DNA from: Methylophaga sp.
GTDB lineage: Bacteria > Pseudomonadota > Gammaproteobacteria > Nitrosococcales > Methylophagaceae
Assembly (NCBI GenBank): GCA_024636315.1
Contig: JAGXHJ010000032.1
Location: 1 to 64,000, forward strand
DNA: 64,000 nucleotides
Direction of reading: 5' to 3'
How positions within the stretch are numbered: position 1 is the stretch's first letter; every line of letters starts with the position of its first letter. A program made the position numbers and the translations under genes. Of the stretch, positions 1-12,397 are shown one piece after another. The notes under the pieces were generated by a model. It had not been told where the DNA came from. It did no database searches and saw only the letters and a program-made list of their open reading frames with translations.

Positions 1-158
1 CACAATGACTCTACGGCAACAAAAAGCCTTTTCTAACATTATTCTCCACTGTTCGCTAACGCTCTCTATTACGAAAATGCAAAAACGCGTTGCCTACTGG
101 CGACTAATCGACCTCGCTTCGCTCTCCATGTCGATCAGCGTGGGTATAAACCAATAAA

Positions 159-187
159 AAGGCTGTTCTCAATAAAAAAACAGCCTT
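159..187 (-). terminator. Rho-independent terminator of acnB
   Basis: A perfect 9-bp inverted repeat (AAGGCTGTT at 159-167, AACAGCCTT at 179-187) encloses an A/T-rich loop. Read on the minus strand it is followed by a T-rich run. It sits about 50 bp past the acnB stop and is oriented to end that transcript. Confidence 0.75.
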
Positions 188-239
188 AATAGTATCGCTT
201 ATTTAGTAGCAATTTTAATTAGCCCATATCTTAATTTAA

Positions 240-2777
240 CTAGGCGCGACGATACTCATCCATCTCATTAAAATTAAGATAACGATAAATCTCATCAGAC
301 AACGGTTCGATATCCGCTACTTTTTCCAAATATTCAGCAACCGTTGGCAAACGACCTAGACTTGCCACTACAGCGGCCAACTCGGCAGAGGATAGATACA
401 CATTTGCACCATTACCCAAGCGGTTAGGGAAGTTTCGAGTCGATGTTGATACGACGGTTGAGTTGTCTGCAACACGTGCTTGATTACCCATACATAAAGA
501 ACAACCTGGTGTTTCAGTACGTGCGCCGACACGACCGAAGATACTGTAAAAACCTTCTTCTGTCAGTTGATGTTTATCCATCCGAGTTGGTGGTGCAATC
601 CACAGTTTAGTCGGCAAACTGGTTAGTTTTTCCAACACCTTACCTGCAGCACGGTAATGACCAATATTAGTCATACATGATCCAATAAACACCTCATCAA
701 TTTCCACACCAGAGATTTCTGATAGCGGTTTGATATCATCAGGATCATTCGGACAAGCTAATAACGGCTCTTTAATCTCATTCAGATCTATTTCAATCAC
801 TTCGGCGTATTCAGCATCGGCATCACGTTCCATTAGCTGAGGATCAGCTAACCATGCTTGCATCGCATCAATCCGGCGCTGAATCGTGCGTGCATCTTGG
901 TAACCTTCAGCAATCATCCATTTTAATAGCGAAATATTTGAATTTAAGTACTCAATGATCGGCTCTTTATTCAAATGAACAGTACAACCATTAGCTGAAC
1001 GTTCCGCCGAAGCATCAGACAATTCGAAAGCTTGCTCAACTTTTAAGTTAGGCAATCCTTCAATTTCTAATACACGACCGTTAAAGATGTTTTTCTTGCC
1101 TTTTTTCTCAATCGTTAACAAGCCTTTTTGAATAGCGGCGTAGGGAATAGCATTCACCAAATCTCGTAATGTGACACCCGGCTGCATTTCACCTTTGAAT
1201 CGTACTAATACTGACTCAGGCATATCAACAGGCATAACACCTAATGCAGCGCCAAAAGCCACCAAACCTGAACCCGCAGGGAAGCTAATACCAATCGGGA
1301 AACGGGTGTGAGAATCGCCACCAGTACCAACCGTATCAGGTAAAACCATACGATTTAACCATGAGTGGATAATCCCGTCACCTGGACGCAGTGACACGCC
1401 AGCACGAGTACTGATAAAGTCTGGTAATTCATGTTGTAACTTGATGTCTACTGGTTTTGGATACGCCGCAGTGTGACAGAAAGATTGCATGACTAAATCG
1501 GCTGAGAATCCTAGACACGCTAATTCTTTTAATTCATCTCGAGTCATTGCACCCGTAGTATCTTGTGAACCAACCGTGGTCACTCTTGGTTCACAATAAG
1601 TACCAGGGCGAACACCTACTACACCACATGCTTTACCAACCATTTTTTGGGCTAAAGTAAAGCCTTTTCCGGTATCAGTCGGGGCGATAGGACGGACAAA
1701 TATTTCTGATGCTGGCAAACCTAATGTTTCACGTGCTCGGTCAGTTAAACCACGTCCAATAATCAAAGGAATACGGCCACCGGCACGCACTTCATCGGCT
1801 ATTGTTGTAGGTCGTAGCGTAAATGTTGAAACAACATCACCGGCTTCGTTTAATATTTTACCTTCATACGGCAAAATAGTGATTACATCACCCGTACTCA
1901 AATGTTGTACATCACATTCAATAGGTAAAGCACCCGAATCTTCAGCGGTATTAAAGAAGATAGGCGCAATATTATTACCTAAGATGATGCCGCCTTGGCG
2001 TTTATTAGGAACAAATGGAATATCATGTCCCATATGCCATAACACCGAATTGATTGCAGACTTACGTGAAGATCCAGTTCCGACAACATCGCCAACATAA
2101 GCTAAAGGATGACCTTTCTTTTTCAAGTCAATAATGTCGTCTAATGGTGCATCCATTGTATTTATCAACATTGCTTTCGCATGTAATGGAATGTCAGGGC
2201 GACTCCATGCATCGGTTGCTGGTGATAAATCATCTGTATTGGTTTCACCCGCTACTTTGAATACTGTTAAGGTAATACGCTCTGCTAATGCTGGACGTGA
2301 TGTAAACCATTCGGCATCTGCCCAAGCTTGCACAACACGTTTGGCATAATCATTGGTGGCTGATTTTTCAATAACATCATGATAAGCATCGTAAACCAAT
2401 AAGGTATGAGACAACGCTTTTTCAGCCGTGGCTGCGGTATCAGCCTTATCTAACAAATCGATTAAAGGCTGAATATTATAACCACCCATCATGGTGCCTA
2501 ATAACTCAGTCGCTCTAATAGGATCGATGAATGCGCAAGCCACATCACCTTTAGCCACATCCGCTAAAAATCCTGCCTTCACATAAGCGGCCTGATCAAC
2601 GCCAGGCGGCACGCGATGAATTAATAATTCTAAACATTGTTCACTGTCGTCAATCTTAGGTAGTTTGAGTAACTCTACTAATGCCGATACTTGCTCAGCA
2701 TTTAATGCTAAAGGGGGAAGACCTTCTTGGGCACGCTCTTCAACGTGTTTTTGATATTCGATCAGCACGTGGTTCAC
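240..2777 (-). CDS. acnB: Aconitate hydratase B (AcnB)
   Basis: Bifunctional aconitase / 2-methylisocitrate dehydratase of the TCA cycle, a cytosolic [4Fe-4S] enzyme. The 845-residue length and domain order match AcnB rather than AcnA: an N-terminal HEAT-like helical domain (about 1-160), the swivelling domain with its GTGSSRKSA motif (about 235-243), then the Fe-S catalytic part. Cluster ligands are visible as [14 protein letters not shown] near 400 and GCSLCMGNQ near 770. The start codon is GTG; a second in-frame GTG three codons downstream would also fit the usual N-terminus. The gene stands alone, divergent from purB across about 100 bp, and ends in a clear terminator. I see nothing unusual in the protein. 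Confidence 0.97.
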   Translation of the reverse strand: MNHVLIEYQKHVEERAQEGLPPLALNAEQVSALVELLKLPKIDDSEQCLELLIHRVPPGVDQAAYVKAGFLADVAKGDVACAFIDPIRATELLGTMMGGYNIQPLIDLLDKADTAATAEKALSHTLLVYDAYHDVIEKSATNDYAKRVVQAWADAEWFTSRPALAERITLTVFKVAGETNTDDLSPATDAWSRPDIPLHAKAMLINTMDAPLDDIIDLKKKGHPLAYVGDVVGTGSSRKSAINSVLWHMGHDIPFVPNKRQGGIILGNNIAPIFFNTAEDSGALPIECDVQHLSTGDVITILPYEGKILNEAGDVVSTFTLRPTTIADEVRAGGRIPLIIGRGLTDRARETLGLPASEIFVRPIAPTDTGKGFTLAQKMVGKACGVVGVRPGTYCEPRVTTVGSQDTTGAMTRDELKELACLGFSADLVMQSFCHTAAYPKPVDIKLQHELPDFISTRAGVSLRPGDGIIHSWLNRMVLPDTVGTGGDSHTRFPIGISFPAGSGLVAFGAALGVMPVDMPESVLVRFKGEMQPGVTLRDLVNAIPYAAIQKGLLTIEKKGKKNIFNGRVLEIEGLPNLKVEQAFELSDASAERSANGCTVHLNKEPIIEYLNSNISLLKWMIAEGYQDARTIQRRIDAMQAWLADPQLMERDADAEYAEVIEIDLNEIKEPLLACPNDPDDIKPLSEISGVEIDEVFIGSCMTNIGHYRAAGKVLEKLTSLPTKLWIAPPTRMDKHQLTEEGFYSIFGRVGARTETPGCSLCMGNQARVADNSTVVSTSTRNFPNRLGNGANVYLSSAELAAVVASLGRLPTVAEYLEKVADIEPLSDEIYRYLNFNEMDEYRRA

Positions 2778-2837
2778 TCCAGTATTGAAACAGTAAAAAT
2801 TTCATTTTAACATGCTCTCCGAAGGAAACAGCAGATC

Positions 2838-2846
2838 TGATATAAT
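2838..2846 (+). promoter_or_regulatory. Extended -10 promoter of the purB operon
   Basis: TGATATAAT gives a perfect TATAAT at 2841-2846 preceded by TGn, about 35 bp upstream of the purB ATG. No good -35 hexamer lies at the expected distance, which suits an extended -10 promoter. No PurR-type palindrome was seen next to it. Confidence 0.5.
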
Positions 2847-2866
2847 TTCATTTATTTATTATGTAA

Positions 2867-4255
<1,389 letters not shown>

Positions 4256-4257
4256 CG

Positions 4258-4764
4258 ATGACTGATTCACTCGATCTTCAAAATGAGACTGCGCTAATCC
4301 GCTTTGAAGGTCGGGATGAAGCTATTCCTTTAGTATTATCTTTAGCTCAGCGTGCAAAACGACAGATTTGTATTATTTGTCCAAATATTGATGCTACATT
4401 ATTTGATACGGCTGAATTTGTAGAATGTCTAAAGAAATTGGCACTGAGTAGTCCAAGAGCCGAAATTAAAATCATCGTGCAAGCAACTAAAATCAATGTG
4501 CAACGAGGACATAGACTGATTCCGCTAGCCCAGCACTTAACTAGCTCGATTCATATACGTAAACCGGATAGTCAGCATTCGGACATCCAGAATATTTCAA
4601 TATTAATTGATGATTTTGCTTATTTAAAATGCCCTAGAGCTACCTATTATGAAGGTACGACCTGTTTTTATGATCGGCTTGAGGTGCAAAAACTACAATC
4701 TCAATTTGATGATATTTGGGACCATAGCACCGCTGATTTGTCGATCAGGCGTTTACATTTATGA
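4258..4764 (+). CDS. Conserved hypothetical protein, phospholipase D-like fold (DUF7931-like)
   Basis: A 168-residue cytosolic protein without signal peptide or membrane helices. The sequence (RFEGRDEAIPLVLSLAQRAK near the N-terminus, then an ICPNIDATLFDT strand-loop) resembles small proteins with a degenerate phospholipase-D-like fold annotated as DUF7931, sometimes fused to acetyltransferases. No HxK(x)4D catalytic motif is present, so it is probably not an active phosphodiesterase. It starts 2 bp after purB and overlaps the next gene by 4 bp (ATGA), so translation is likely coupled. The family assignment is from memory and the function is unknown. Confidence 0.6.
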   Translation: MTDSLDLQNETALIRFEGRDEAIPLVLSLAQRAKRQICIICPNIDATLFDTAEFVECLKKLALSSPRAEIKIIVQATKINVQRGHRLIPLAQHLTSSIHIRKPDSQHSDIQNISILIDDFAYLKCPRATYYEGTTCFYDRLEVQKLQSQFDDIWDHSTADLSIRRLHL

Positions 4765-5564
4765 GAATTTTAGTATTAGCGCTATTTAGCCTTTTTAGCT
4801 TGTTCGCTTTAGCTGACAATAAAGTTGTAACTATTCAATTAAATCATCGGCTGGCTTCACAAGTATTAGCTGAAATCCAGCCTTTTCTTCCCGCGGATGC
4901 GACTGCTCGAGCAGCAAATGATTTTATTATTTTGCAGGCATCTCCCAAGGTTGTTACTGAAATTAAACAGCTTATCAATCAATTAGATACCCCAGCTCAT
5001 AGCCTAATGATAAGTGTATTAAAGTCAGACCAAGCCTTATCGGCCATCCAACGTTCGCAAATTAATACAGATATTATAATTAATGAACAAAGTGCGGATG
5101 CAGAGGTCTCGATACGCAACTGGTCAACAAGTAATAGTAGAAATAAAGATCAACAATATCAAGCTAGAGGCATAGCCGGTCGACCTGTAATGATTAGCAC
5201 TGGTCAAGCACTGCCACAAAAAGAACAATACTTACTCTTAAGTAGCAATGGTGATCGAGCTGTACAAACTAATACCACCTATATTGATATCAATAATGGT
5301 TTTCAAGCGATAGCTAATATTCTTCCTAACCACCAAGTTAGTGTTGAAATTTATCCCGAATTTACCACTTTTTCAAAGCGTAATGGTGTTATCAACCAAA
5401 GTCAGATGTTTACTAATATTTATGGATCAGTAGGGACATGGCTTGAAATCGGACAAATAAGTAATGATAAGAATATCACTCAAGCTGGTACTACTCATTA
5501 TCAAACTAGTCACTCAGAACAACAATTTATCTACATAAAAGTAGATGAAATAATTTCACAATAA
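4761..5564 (+). CDS. Exported secretin N-domain-like protein without an obvious pore region
   Basis: 267 residues with a signal peptide (RILVLALFSLFSLFALA, cleaved after about residue 18). Residues about 22-80 resemble a secretin short domain: IQLNHRLASQVLAEIQPFLP, then VVTEIKQLINQLDTP, the pattern of N1/NolW domains in type II/IV secretins. The C-terminal half (YIDINNGFQAIANILPNHQVSVEIYPEF...) resembles the start of the secretin family domain, but the chain stops before a full beta-barrel could form. It is likely periplasmic or outer-membrane attached. It overlaps the preceding gene by 4 bp. No pilus or secretion genes are nearby and its role is unknown. Confidence 0.55.
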   Translation: MRILVLALFSLFSLFALADNKVVTIQLNHRLASQVLAEIQPFLPADATARAANDFIILQASPKVVTEIKQLINQLDTPAHSLMISVLKSDQALSAIQRSQINTDIIINEQSADAEVSIRNWSTSNSRNKDQQYQARGIAGRPVMISTGQALPQKEQYLLLSSNGDRAVQTNTTYIDINNGFQAIANILPNHQVSVEIYPEFTTFSKRNGVINQSQMFTNIYGSVGTWLEIGQISNDKNITQAGTTHYQTSHSEQQFIYIKVDEIISQ

Positions 5565-5582
5565 ATCTAACTAAGAGACCCT

Positions 5583-6185
5583 ATGGATATTAAACAAGCG
5601 ATCGTAGAACGTCGTTCAGTAAAACATTTTGATACTACACATGAAATGACCGAGGCAGAAATCCAAGAATTGATGCAACATGCAATCTTATCGCCTACAG
5701 CATTTAATATTCAACATTGGCGCTTTATTCGTGTAAAAGATAAAGTTAAACGTCAGCAAATTCAAGAGGCTAGTTATGGACAAGTACAAGTCAGTGAAGC
5801 CTCACTATTATTAGTAATCTGTGCAGATTTGAATGCCTGGGAAAAACAACCAGAACGTTATTTTAAAGACACACCAGCAGAAGTACGTGGCATACTGTTA
5901 CCAGCAATTGAAAATTACTACACTAATCACCATCAAGCACAACGCGATGAATGTTTTCGCTCAACAAGTATTGCAGCAATGAATATTATGCTGATGGCAA
6001 AAGGTATGGGTTATGACAGTTGCCCGATGGATGGTTTTGACTTCGACAAAGTTGCTAAAATAATCAACTTACCTCACGATCATATCGTCACAATGCTGAT
6101 TACCATTGGTAAAAAGAAACTAGATGCCAAACCTCGTTCAGGTCAATTGCCATTAAACGAGGTTTTTTTCACCGACAGTTTTTAG
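5583..6185 (+). CDS. Nitroreductase-family FMN oxidoreductase
   Basis: A 200-residue protein that begins with the family hallmark ERRSVKHFD (FMN-binding Arg/Ser) and has SPTAFNIQHWRFIRVKD near residue 40 and GYDSCPMDGF near 140, as in NfsB/YdgI-like NAD(P)H:FMN oxidoreductases. The substrate cannot be read from sequence; quinones, nitroaromatics or other electrophiles are usual for the family. It lies 18 bp after the secretin-like gene as the last member of the purB transcript and converges on the diguanylate cyclase gene. Confidence 0.88.
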   Translation: MDIKQAIVERRSVKHFDTTHEMTEAEIQELMQHAILSPTAFNIQHWRFIRVKDKVKRQQIQEASYGQVQVSEASLLLVICADLNAWEKQPERYFKDTPAEVRGILLPAIENYYTNHHQAQRDECFRSTSIAAMNIMLMAKGMGYDSCPMDGFDFDKVAKIINLPHDHIVTMLITIGKKKLDAKPRSGQLPLNEVFFTDSF

Positions 6186-6191
6186 GGATTT

Positions 6192-7229
6192 TTAAATTAC
6201 TGGGGGCGGTGCTTCTGAGACAGCATTACGTCCTTTACGCTTAGACATATATAAAGCGCGATCAGCCCGTTGCAAAAAGCTTTCACGACCTTCAGCGGGA
6301 AAGTAACGGGCAACACCGAATGACATGGTGATAACACCTAATGATTCTCGGGTATCTTTACGTTGAATCCGTTTCGATGCAATATCAATACGTATATTAT
6401 CAGCTAGTTTTTTAACATTATCGAGACTCGTATTTAGCAATACAATAGCAAACTCTTCACCACCATAACGGGCAACCAGATCACGCCCTTTCACTGAAGC
6501 TTTTAATGTTGTGGCGACAACTTTTAGTACCTGATCACCCACTAAATGACCATGTTTATCATTGATATTTTTGAAAAAATCTAGGTCACAAAATATCATA
6601 CATAATTCTAAACCACTGGCATCAGCATCATGCGTCGCTTTTTCAAGCAATTCATCAAACGCTTTACGATTGGCAAGATTAGTTAACGTATCTGTTTTTG
6701 CTTCACGCTTTGCATCTTCAAGATCTTTTTTCAAGTCCTGAATTTCGGCAGTTGTTGTATTTAAACGTTCCGTTAATAAACTACTATTTGACATAGATAG
6801 CCGAGTTTCTGCAAGTACACTCTCAATCATGCGGTGTACTTCTTCACGCGAGATATCTGGGTGTAACTTATTAATTATTGATAGTAAATTTTGCGTTGTT
6901 TTTTTCGAGGCCGCACTTCCGGTCGACACGAAATTTAATAACTCACTCAAGACGCGTTGTAAGTCCTGACGCATTTCCAATAAGGCCGCTTGATCTTTTT
7001 CTCGGTCAAAAAAACGTTCATACAAGGCACGACTCTGCTTATCTGTGAGGCGCTCATTGCCATCGACCAGTACGTCAACGGCATCAATAAGCGCCGCGTT
7101 ACCACCAGAAACATATTCATACCAGACGGCATAATTTGCAGGCGTCATCGCCACACCATTTTTATTCATCAATGGTACAGCCAAACGCATATATTCAGCC
7201 GCTTTCTCCTGATATTCGTTGTAGTCCAT
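6192..7229 (-). CDS. Diguanylate cyclase (GGDEF domain)
   Basis: 345 residues. The N-terminal half (1-155) is helical and soluble, of the type found before GGDEF domains in several gammaproteobacterial cyclases; a coiled coil follows at about 155-178. The catalytic domain starts at DTLTNLANRKAF (180-191) and contains an intact GGEEF signature at 256-260, so cyclic-di-GMP synthesis is expected. The inhibitory I-site, normally RxxD five residues before the signature, reads KGRD (247-250), replacing the key Arg with Lys, which may weaken product inhibition. There is no membrane helix or recognisable sensor such as PAS or REC. It lies 23 bp downstream of argG in the same direction. Confidence 0.92.
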   Translation of the reverse strand: MDYNEYQEKAAEYMRLAVPLMNKNGVAMTPANYAVWYEYVSGGNAALIDAVDVLVDGNERLTDKQSRALYERFFDREKDQAALLEMRQDLQRVLSELLNFVSTGSAASKKTTQNLLSIINKLHPDISREEVHRMIESVLAETRLSMSNSSLLTERLNTTTAEIQDLKKDLEDAKREAKTDTLTNLANRKAFDELLEKATHDADASGLELCMIFCDLDFFKNINDKHGHLVGDQVLKVVATTLKASVKGRDLVARYGGEEFAIVLLNTSLDNVKKLADNIRIDIASKRIQRKDTRESLGVITMSFGVARYFPAEGRESFLQRADRALYMSKRKGRNAVSEAPPPVI

Positions 7230-7252
7230 TTATGCTTCCATTCCTAAGTTTC

Positions 7253-8467
7253 TTATTTTAATTTCTTTTTGCCCGCTATTTTCAGTCTTAAAGCATTTAA
7301 CTTGATAAAACCTTCTGCATCTTTTTGATTATATGCGCCAGCATCATCTTCAAAAGTTGCAATGGATTCATCAAATAAGCTGTCTGTTTCTGAGGCACGA
7401 CCAACGACTATCACATTACCTTTATAGAGTTTAATTCTAACCTTTCCATTCACATTATTCTGTGACTTATCTATCATAACTTGTAACATTTCACGCTCTG
7501 GTGACCACCAGTAGCCGTTATAAATCAAACTGGCGTAACGCGGCATCAATTCATCTTTAAGATGGGCGACTTCACGATCAACAGTAATCGATTCAATGGC
7601 ACGATGAGCAGGTATCATAATCGTGCCCGCTGGTGTTTCATAACAACCACGCGCTTTCATGCCAACATAACGATTTTCAACCATATCTAAACGACCGATA
7701 CCATTGGCACCACCCACTTTATTTAAATATTGCATAACTTCAGCAGGTGTCATCGCGTTGCCATCAATGGCCACGATATCACCTTTTGCATAGGTTAATT
7801 CAATATAGGTTGCTTCATCCGGTGCATTTTCAGGAGATACAGTCCAACGCCACATGGTATCTTCAGGCTCAGTCCAAGGATCTTCAAGCACATCACCTTC
7901 ATAAGAAATATGAAGCAAGTTAGCATCCATAGAATAGGGTGATTTTTTACCACGTTTCATTTCGACTGGTATGCCGTGTTTTTCAGCATAGTCTATTAGG
8001 CTCTGACGAGAATTTAGGTCCCACTCACGCCAAGGAGCAATGACTTTAATGTCAGGGCTTAATGCATAAGCACCTAATTCAAAACGGACTTGATCATTAC
8101 CCTTACCCGTAGCACCATGTGATATTGCTTCTGCACCATTTTCCGCCGCAATTTCCACCAAACGTTTGGCAATAAGTGGACGAGCAATAGAGGTACCTAA
8201 TAAATACTCACCTTCATAGATCGTGTTGGCACGAAACATAGGGAACACATAGTCACGAGCAAATTCTTCGCGAAGATCTTCGATATAAATATCTTTAATG
8301 CCCATTGCTTTTGCTTTGGCACGAGCAGGCTCGACCTCCTCACCTTGACCAATATCGGCCGTAAAGGTGATGACTTCACAATCATAAACATCTTGTAGCC
8401 ATTTTAAAATAATGGAGGTATCTAGACCGCCAGAATAAGCAAGTACGACTTTATTGATCTTAGACAT
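7253..8467 (-). CDS. argG: Argininosuccinate synthase (ArgG)
   Basis: Condenses citrulline and aspartate, using ATP, in arginine synthesis. The 404-residue length matches type I ArgG. The N-terminal PP-loop [17 protein letters not shown] (8-24) binds ATP, and [13 protein letters not shown] near 118-130 is the second signature. Translation begins at ATG about 50 bp downstream of the dam stop. No ARG-box-like operator was recognised. It supplies arginine, which the SpeA pathway at 59-61 kb consumes. Confidence 0.97.
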   Translation of the reverse strand: MSKINKVVLAYSGGLDTSIILKWLQDVYDCEVITFTADIGQGEEVEPARAKAKAMGIKDIYIEDLREEFARDYVFPMFRANTIYEGEYLLGTSIARPLIAKRLVEIAAENGAEAISHGATGKGNDQVRFELGAYALSPDIKVIAPWREWDLNSRQSLIDYAEKHGIPVEMKRGKKSPYSMDANLLHISYEGDVLEDPWTEPEDTMWRWTVSPENAPDEATYIELTYAKGDIVAIDGNAMTPAEVMQYLNKVGGANGIGRLDMVENRYVGMKARGCYETPAGTIMIPAHRAIESITVDREVAHLKDELMPRYASLIYNGYWWSPEREMLQVMIDKSQNNVNGKVRIKLYKGNVIVVGRASETDSLFDESIATFEDDAGAYNQKDAEGFIKLNALRLKIAGKKKLK

Positions 8468-8519
8468 ATCTGTGTTGTTCCCGTAAAAAAATCTTTGTTT
8501 AAATAGTGTGTGTATTGTA

Positions 8520-9311
8520 TCAAATGCCGTAGGTTGCTATAACCTCTTTAACGGCATGTCTGCCATTTGCTTTACAGCTAATCCGGCGAGGTGCATCTAG
8601 ATATTTTAATTTAAAACCTAGCTTCTTATACAAATCAACCACACGTTCTGTTGCTTGATTAGATAATACAACAGGGCCTTTATGTTCTACTAACCATTCG
8701 GCTAATCGAACTTGGTCATCCCAATTAAAGCCCTTTTGAGCATATTGATGAAAAGGGACATCATAGGGCGGATCAGCATAAATAAAATCGTTGTCAGCAA
8801 TCGCTAATTCAGAAAAATCTTTATTGGTGAATTCCCAGGCCGATAATGCTGACTGATATTTCATAAAATCAGTCTGATAATTTATCTTTTTATAACGGCC
8901 AAATGGCACATTATAACCACCTGATTTATTAAAACGACATAAGCCATTATACCCTGTCCTATTAAGGTAATAGAACAGCTGAGCCAAGGTCTCATCAGCG
9001 CCAGTCAATTGATTTAATTCGTTAAATTGAGTTCGGCGTAGATAATATGCCTTTTCATCATTCTCAAGTGAAATATCTAACGTTAAGCCTTTTTGAATTT
9101 GCTGATAGAAATTGACTAAGGCTGAATTAACATCGTTGAGTAATGCTATTTGTGGTTGCAAACCTAATGCCACCGATAAACCACCACAAAATGGTTCGAC
9201 TAATCTACAGTTTGAATGTTTAGCCCATAGTTTTTCTAACGTTGGGATAAGCCAACGCTTGCCCCCCGCCCATTTAAGCGGGGGCCGTAATGGCGTTAAC
9301 TCTTGCTCCAT
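8520..9311 (-). CDS. dam: D12-class adenine-specific DNA methyltransferase (Dam type)
   Basis: 263 residues. Motif order is that of the alpha/D12 N6-adenine methyltransferases: [10 protein letters not shown] (AdoMet-binding motif X, about 10-19), EPFCGG (motif I, 39-44) and the catalytic DPPY at 180-183. Sequence features such as [20 protein letters not shown], and the lack of a neighbouring restriction endonuclease, favour an orphan Dam methylating GATC, though specificity cannot be proved from sequence. The gene lies 14 bp downstream of lpd and in the same direction, so it is probably co-transcribed with the pyruvate dehydrogenase genes. Confidence 0.88.
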   Translation of the reverse strand: MEQELTPLRPPLKWAGGKRWLIPTLEKLWAKHSNCRLVEPFCGGLSVALGLQPQIALLNDVNSALVNFYQQIQKGLTLDISLENDEKAYYLRRTQFNELNQLTGADETLAQLFYYLNRTGYNGLCRFNKSGGYNVPFGRYKKINYQTDFMKYQSALSAWEFTNKDFSELAIADNDFIYADPPYDVPFHQYAQKGFNWDDQVRLAEWLVEHKGPVVLSNQATERVVDLYKKLGFKLKYLDAPRRISCKANGRHAVKEVIATYGI

Positions 9312-9325
9312 CTAGCGTGACGGTC

Positions 9326-11107
9326 CTATTTAGAATGTAAGGTTTTGCGTGGTGGCAATAAATCTGTAATGCTACCTTCTGCCATTTCAGCGGCAAAACA
9401 TAAAGTTTCAGATAATGTTGGATGTGGATGAATTGTCATACCAATATCTTCGGCATCGGCACCCATCTCAAGCGCTAACACGGCTTCAGCGATCAATTCG
9501 CCAGCATTAGGCCCTACAATACCCGCACCAATAATTCGACCAGTTTCTTTATCGAATAAGGCTTTAGTCAAACCTTCATCACGCCCTACGCTCAGGCTAC
9601 GTCCACTAGCAGCCCACGGGAAGGCACCTTTAACATAATCAATGTTTTGCGCTTTTGCTTCGATTTCAGTTAAGCCCATCCATGCCACTTCAGGATCAGT
9701 ATAAGCAACAGATGGAATAGTCATCGGATCAAAGGCTGATTTGAGACCGGCAATCACTTCAGCGGCCACTTTGGCTTCATGTGTCGCTTTATGAGCTAAC
9801 ATAGGTTGACCAACAATATCACCTATGGCAAAAATATGAGGCACATTGGTTCTCATTTGAGCATCAACATTGATAAAACCATAGTCATTCACGTTTACAC
9901 CAGCAACTTCGGCATTTAGCAACTTACCGTTTGGTGTGCGCCCAACTGCGACTAAAATCTTGTCAAACACCGCTGTTTCTGGTGCATCTTTTCCTTCAAA
10001 TGTAACTTTGAGCCCTTTTTTCTGGGCTTCAATTTTAGCTACTTTAGTGTTCAGATAAATAGCTTGGTACTTATCTTGTACCTTTTTCAGTAGTGGTTTT
10101 ACGATGTCTTTATCTGCACCAGGAATTAAACCATCTTGCATTTCGACTACAGTAATTTTTGATCCTAAGGCATCATAAACGGTTGCCATTTCTAAACCAA
10201 TAATACCGCCTCCAATAACCAACAGGTTTTCTGGTATATCTGCTAAATCTAATGCATCTGTAGAATCCATCATCCGAGCATCATCATTTGGAAACACAGG
10301 TACTTTACTGACACGTGAACCCGCAGCAATAATGCAGTTATCAAATGAAATTGTTTTCTCGCCATCAGCAGTAGTGACTTGCATCGTGTGCGTACCCGCA
10401 AAACGAGCTTCACCTTGAATGATAGTAACTTTGCGTTGTTTAGCGAGTGCTTTTAAACCGCCGGTTAATTTATCAACAATGCTAGTTTTCCAGCTTTCAA
10501 TTTTACGGATATCAATTTCTGGCTGTGCAAACTTAACACCATGATCAGCCATATCTGCAGCTTCATTGATGATCTGTGCAGTATGCAATAAAGCTTTTGA
10601 TGGAATACAACCCACGTTTAAACAAACACCGCCAATTTTGGCATGGCGTTCAATCATCACGACTTGCTTGCCTAAGTCAGCGGCTCGAAATGCGGCAGTA
10701 TAACCGCCAGGGCCAGAACCTAAAACAAGAATTTCCGCATGTAGATCTGCATCACCTTTTGCTGGGGTAACGGCCGATGTGGCAATAGCTTCTGCCGGTT
10801 TTGGCTTGTTTTCAGCAGTCTTATTTGAAACGGGTGCCACGGGTTCTTTGTCAGCTGTAGATGCCGCAGCTACCGTTTCTAACGTTAAGATTATACTGCC
10901 TTCTTTAACTTTTTCACCGACCGCAACATTCACACTCACAACTTTGCCAGCAACACTACTAGGAATTTCCATTGCAGCTTTGTCAGATTCTAAGGTAATA
11001 ACATCTTGGTTAGCGACGATTTCATCACCAACACTAACTAAAACCTCAATGATCTCCACTGCATCAAAATCACCAATATCAGGTACTTTTATTTCAACTA
11101 CGCTCAT
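9326..11107 (-). CDS. lpdA: Dihydrolipoyl dehydrogenase with N-terminal lipoyl domain (PDH E3)
   Basis: Reoxidises dihydrolipoamide of the E2 subunit with NAD+. The 593-residue chain has an N-terminal lipoyl domain (about 1-80, lipoylated Lys in [10 protein letters not shown]), a flexible Ala/Pro/Lys linker, then a complete FAD/NAD flavoprotein: [17 protein letters not shown], the redox disulfide [12 protein letters not shown], the NAD-binding [10 protein letters not shown] and the C-terminal HPHPTLSE active-site His motif. Lipoyl-E3 fusions are established in several beta- and gammaproteobacterial PDH operons. It overlaps aceF by 4 bp (ATGA), indicating translational coupling. Confidence 0.97.
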   Translation of the reverse strand: MSVVEIKVPDIGDFDAVEIIEVLVSVGDEIVANQDVITLESDKAAMEIPSSVAGKVVSVNVAVGEKVKEGSIILTLETVAAASTADKEPVAPVSNKTAENKPKPAEAIATSAVTPAKGDADLHAEILVLGSGPGGYTAAFRAADLGKQVVMIERHAKIGGVCLNVGCIPSKALLHTAQIINEAADMADHGVKFAQPEIDIRKIESWKTSIVDKLTGGLKALAKQRKVTIIQGEARFAGTHTMQVTTADGEKTISFDNCIIAAGSRVSKVPVFPNDDARMMDSTDALDLADIPENLLVIGGGIIGLEMATVYDALGSKITVVEMQDGLIPGADKDIVKPLLKKVQDKYQAIYLNTKVAKIEAQKKGLKVTFEGKDAPETAVFDKILVAVGRTPNGKLLNAEVAGVNVNDYGFINVDAQMRTNVPHIFAIGDIVGQPMLAHKATHEAKVAAEVIAGLKSAFDPMTIPSVAYTDPEVAWMGLTEIEAKAQNIDYVKGAFPWAASGRSLSVGRDEGLTKALFDKETGRIIGAGIVGPNAGELIAEAVLALEMGADAEDIGMTIHPHPTLSETLCFAAEMAEGSITDLLPPRKTLHSK

Positions 11108-12393
11108 AACAAGACCTTTCTGATATCAGACAACATGTTATTGAGTGCCGTTGTAAATCTTGCCCCCATTGCACCATCAACTACGCGATGGTCGTAAGAT
11201 ACCGATAAAGGCAAAATGAGCCTAGGTTCGAATTCTTTGCCATTCCATACGGGTTGCATTTTATGACGGCCGACACCTAATATTGCAACTTCTGGTGCGT
11301 TAACGATTGGGGTGAAGAAACTACCACCAATGCCACCTAAGCTCGAAATTGAGAATGTGCCACCTTGCAGATCTTTAGCCGTTAAAGCACCGTCTCTTGC
11401 GCGAGCACTAATTTCACCTAACTCACCCGCTATTTCTAAAAAGCCTTTTTTATCAACATCTTTGATAACCGGAACCATCAAACCATTCGGTGTATCTACC
11501 GCCACACCAATGTTGTAATATTTTTTAATAATTAAACTTTCTTTATCTTCACTAAGTGATGAGTTCAATTCGGGGTACATTTTTAAACTGGCGACGACGG
11601 CTTTCATGATAAATACCAGCGGTGTGAGGTTTACGCCTTGTTTGGCAGCCATGACTTTGTTTGCTTTTCTAAACTCTTCCAATTCAGTAATATCAGCATC
11701 ATCAAACTGTGTGACATGAGGAATATTTAACCAACATGCATGTAAATGTTTGCCCGATATTTTTTTGATTCGAGATAATTCTGACGTTTCTACTTCACCA
11801 AATTTCTCGAAATTAATAACGGGAACAGGAGGAATTCCAGAACCAGTATTAGCACTTACAGCAGGTGCATTCACTTTCTGTTTAACAAAATTCTGCACAT
11901 CTTGTTTGGTGATTCGACCTTTCTCACCTGAGCCGCTTACCGAACTCAAAGTAACGCCTAATTCACGTGCGAATTGACGAACTGATGGTGAAGCATGAGC
12001 CTGTTTTACAGCTGATTTATTATCGGGTGCAAAAGGTATAATTTCGACTAATTCAGGTTCTGAGGCAACGTCAACTTCAACTGCTGGTGCTGGTGCTGGA
12101 ACAGATTTCACTTCTTGTTTCGTTTCAACTTTAGGTGCTGGTTGGCTACTATCACTTGCTTCAAGCATCGCAATAACAGAGCCTTTTTTAACTTTTTCAC
12201 CAACGGCTACTTTTACTTCTTTGATCACACCTGCAAACGATGAAGGTATCTCCATCGCAGCTTTATCAGATTCCAAGGTAATAATATCTTGATTTTTAGT
12301 GACTGAATCACCTACAGACACTAAAACCTCAATAATTTCTACTTCATCAAAATCACCGATATCAGGTACTTTTAACTCGATTAAATCTGCCAT
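11104..12393 (-). CDS. aceF: Pyruvate dehydrogenase E2, dihydrolipoyllysine acetyltransferase (AceF)
   Basis: 429 residues with one lipoyl domain (about 1-78, Lys in [12 protein letters not shown]), a Pro/Ala/Val linker, the peripheral-subunit-binding domain ([14 protein letters not shown] to KGRITKQDV, about 134-167), and the catalytic acetyltransferase core ending in [13 protein letters not shown], whose His (about 402) is the general base. E. coli AceF carries three lipoyl domains, so this is the short form; a second lipoyl domain is supplied by the E3 gene downstream. It starts 4 bp after aceE and overlaps lpd. Confidence 0.97.
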   Translation of the reverse strand: MADLIELKVPDIGDFDEVEIIEVLVSVGDSVTKNQDIITLESDKAAMEIPSSFAGVIKEVKVAVGEKVKKGSVIAMLEASDSSQPAPKVETKQEVKSVPAPAPAVEVDVASEPELVEIIPFAPDNKSAVKQAHASPSVRQFARELGVTLSSVSGSGEKGRITKQDVQNFVKQKVNAPAVSANTGSGIPPVPVINFEKFGEVETSELSRIKKISGKHLHACWLNIPHVTQFDDADITELEEFRKANKVMAAKQGVNLTPLVFIMKAVVASLKMYPELNSSLSEDKESLIIKKYYNIGVAVDTPNGLMVPVIKDVDKKGFLEIAGELGEISARARDGALTAKDLQGGTFSISSLGGIGGSFFTPIVNAPEVAILGVGRHKMQPVWNGKEFEPRLILPLSVSYDHRVVDGAMGARFTTALNNMLSDIRKVLL

Positions 12394-12397
12394 AAAT

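Noticed and set aside
6947-7247. Short frames on both strands over the start of the GGDEF gene
   Set aside because: Contained in a gene with clear domain and start; no family features of their own.
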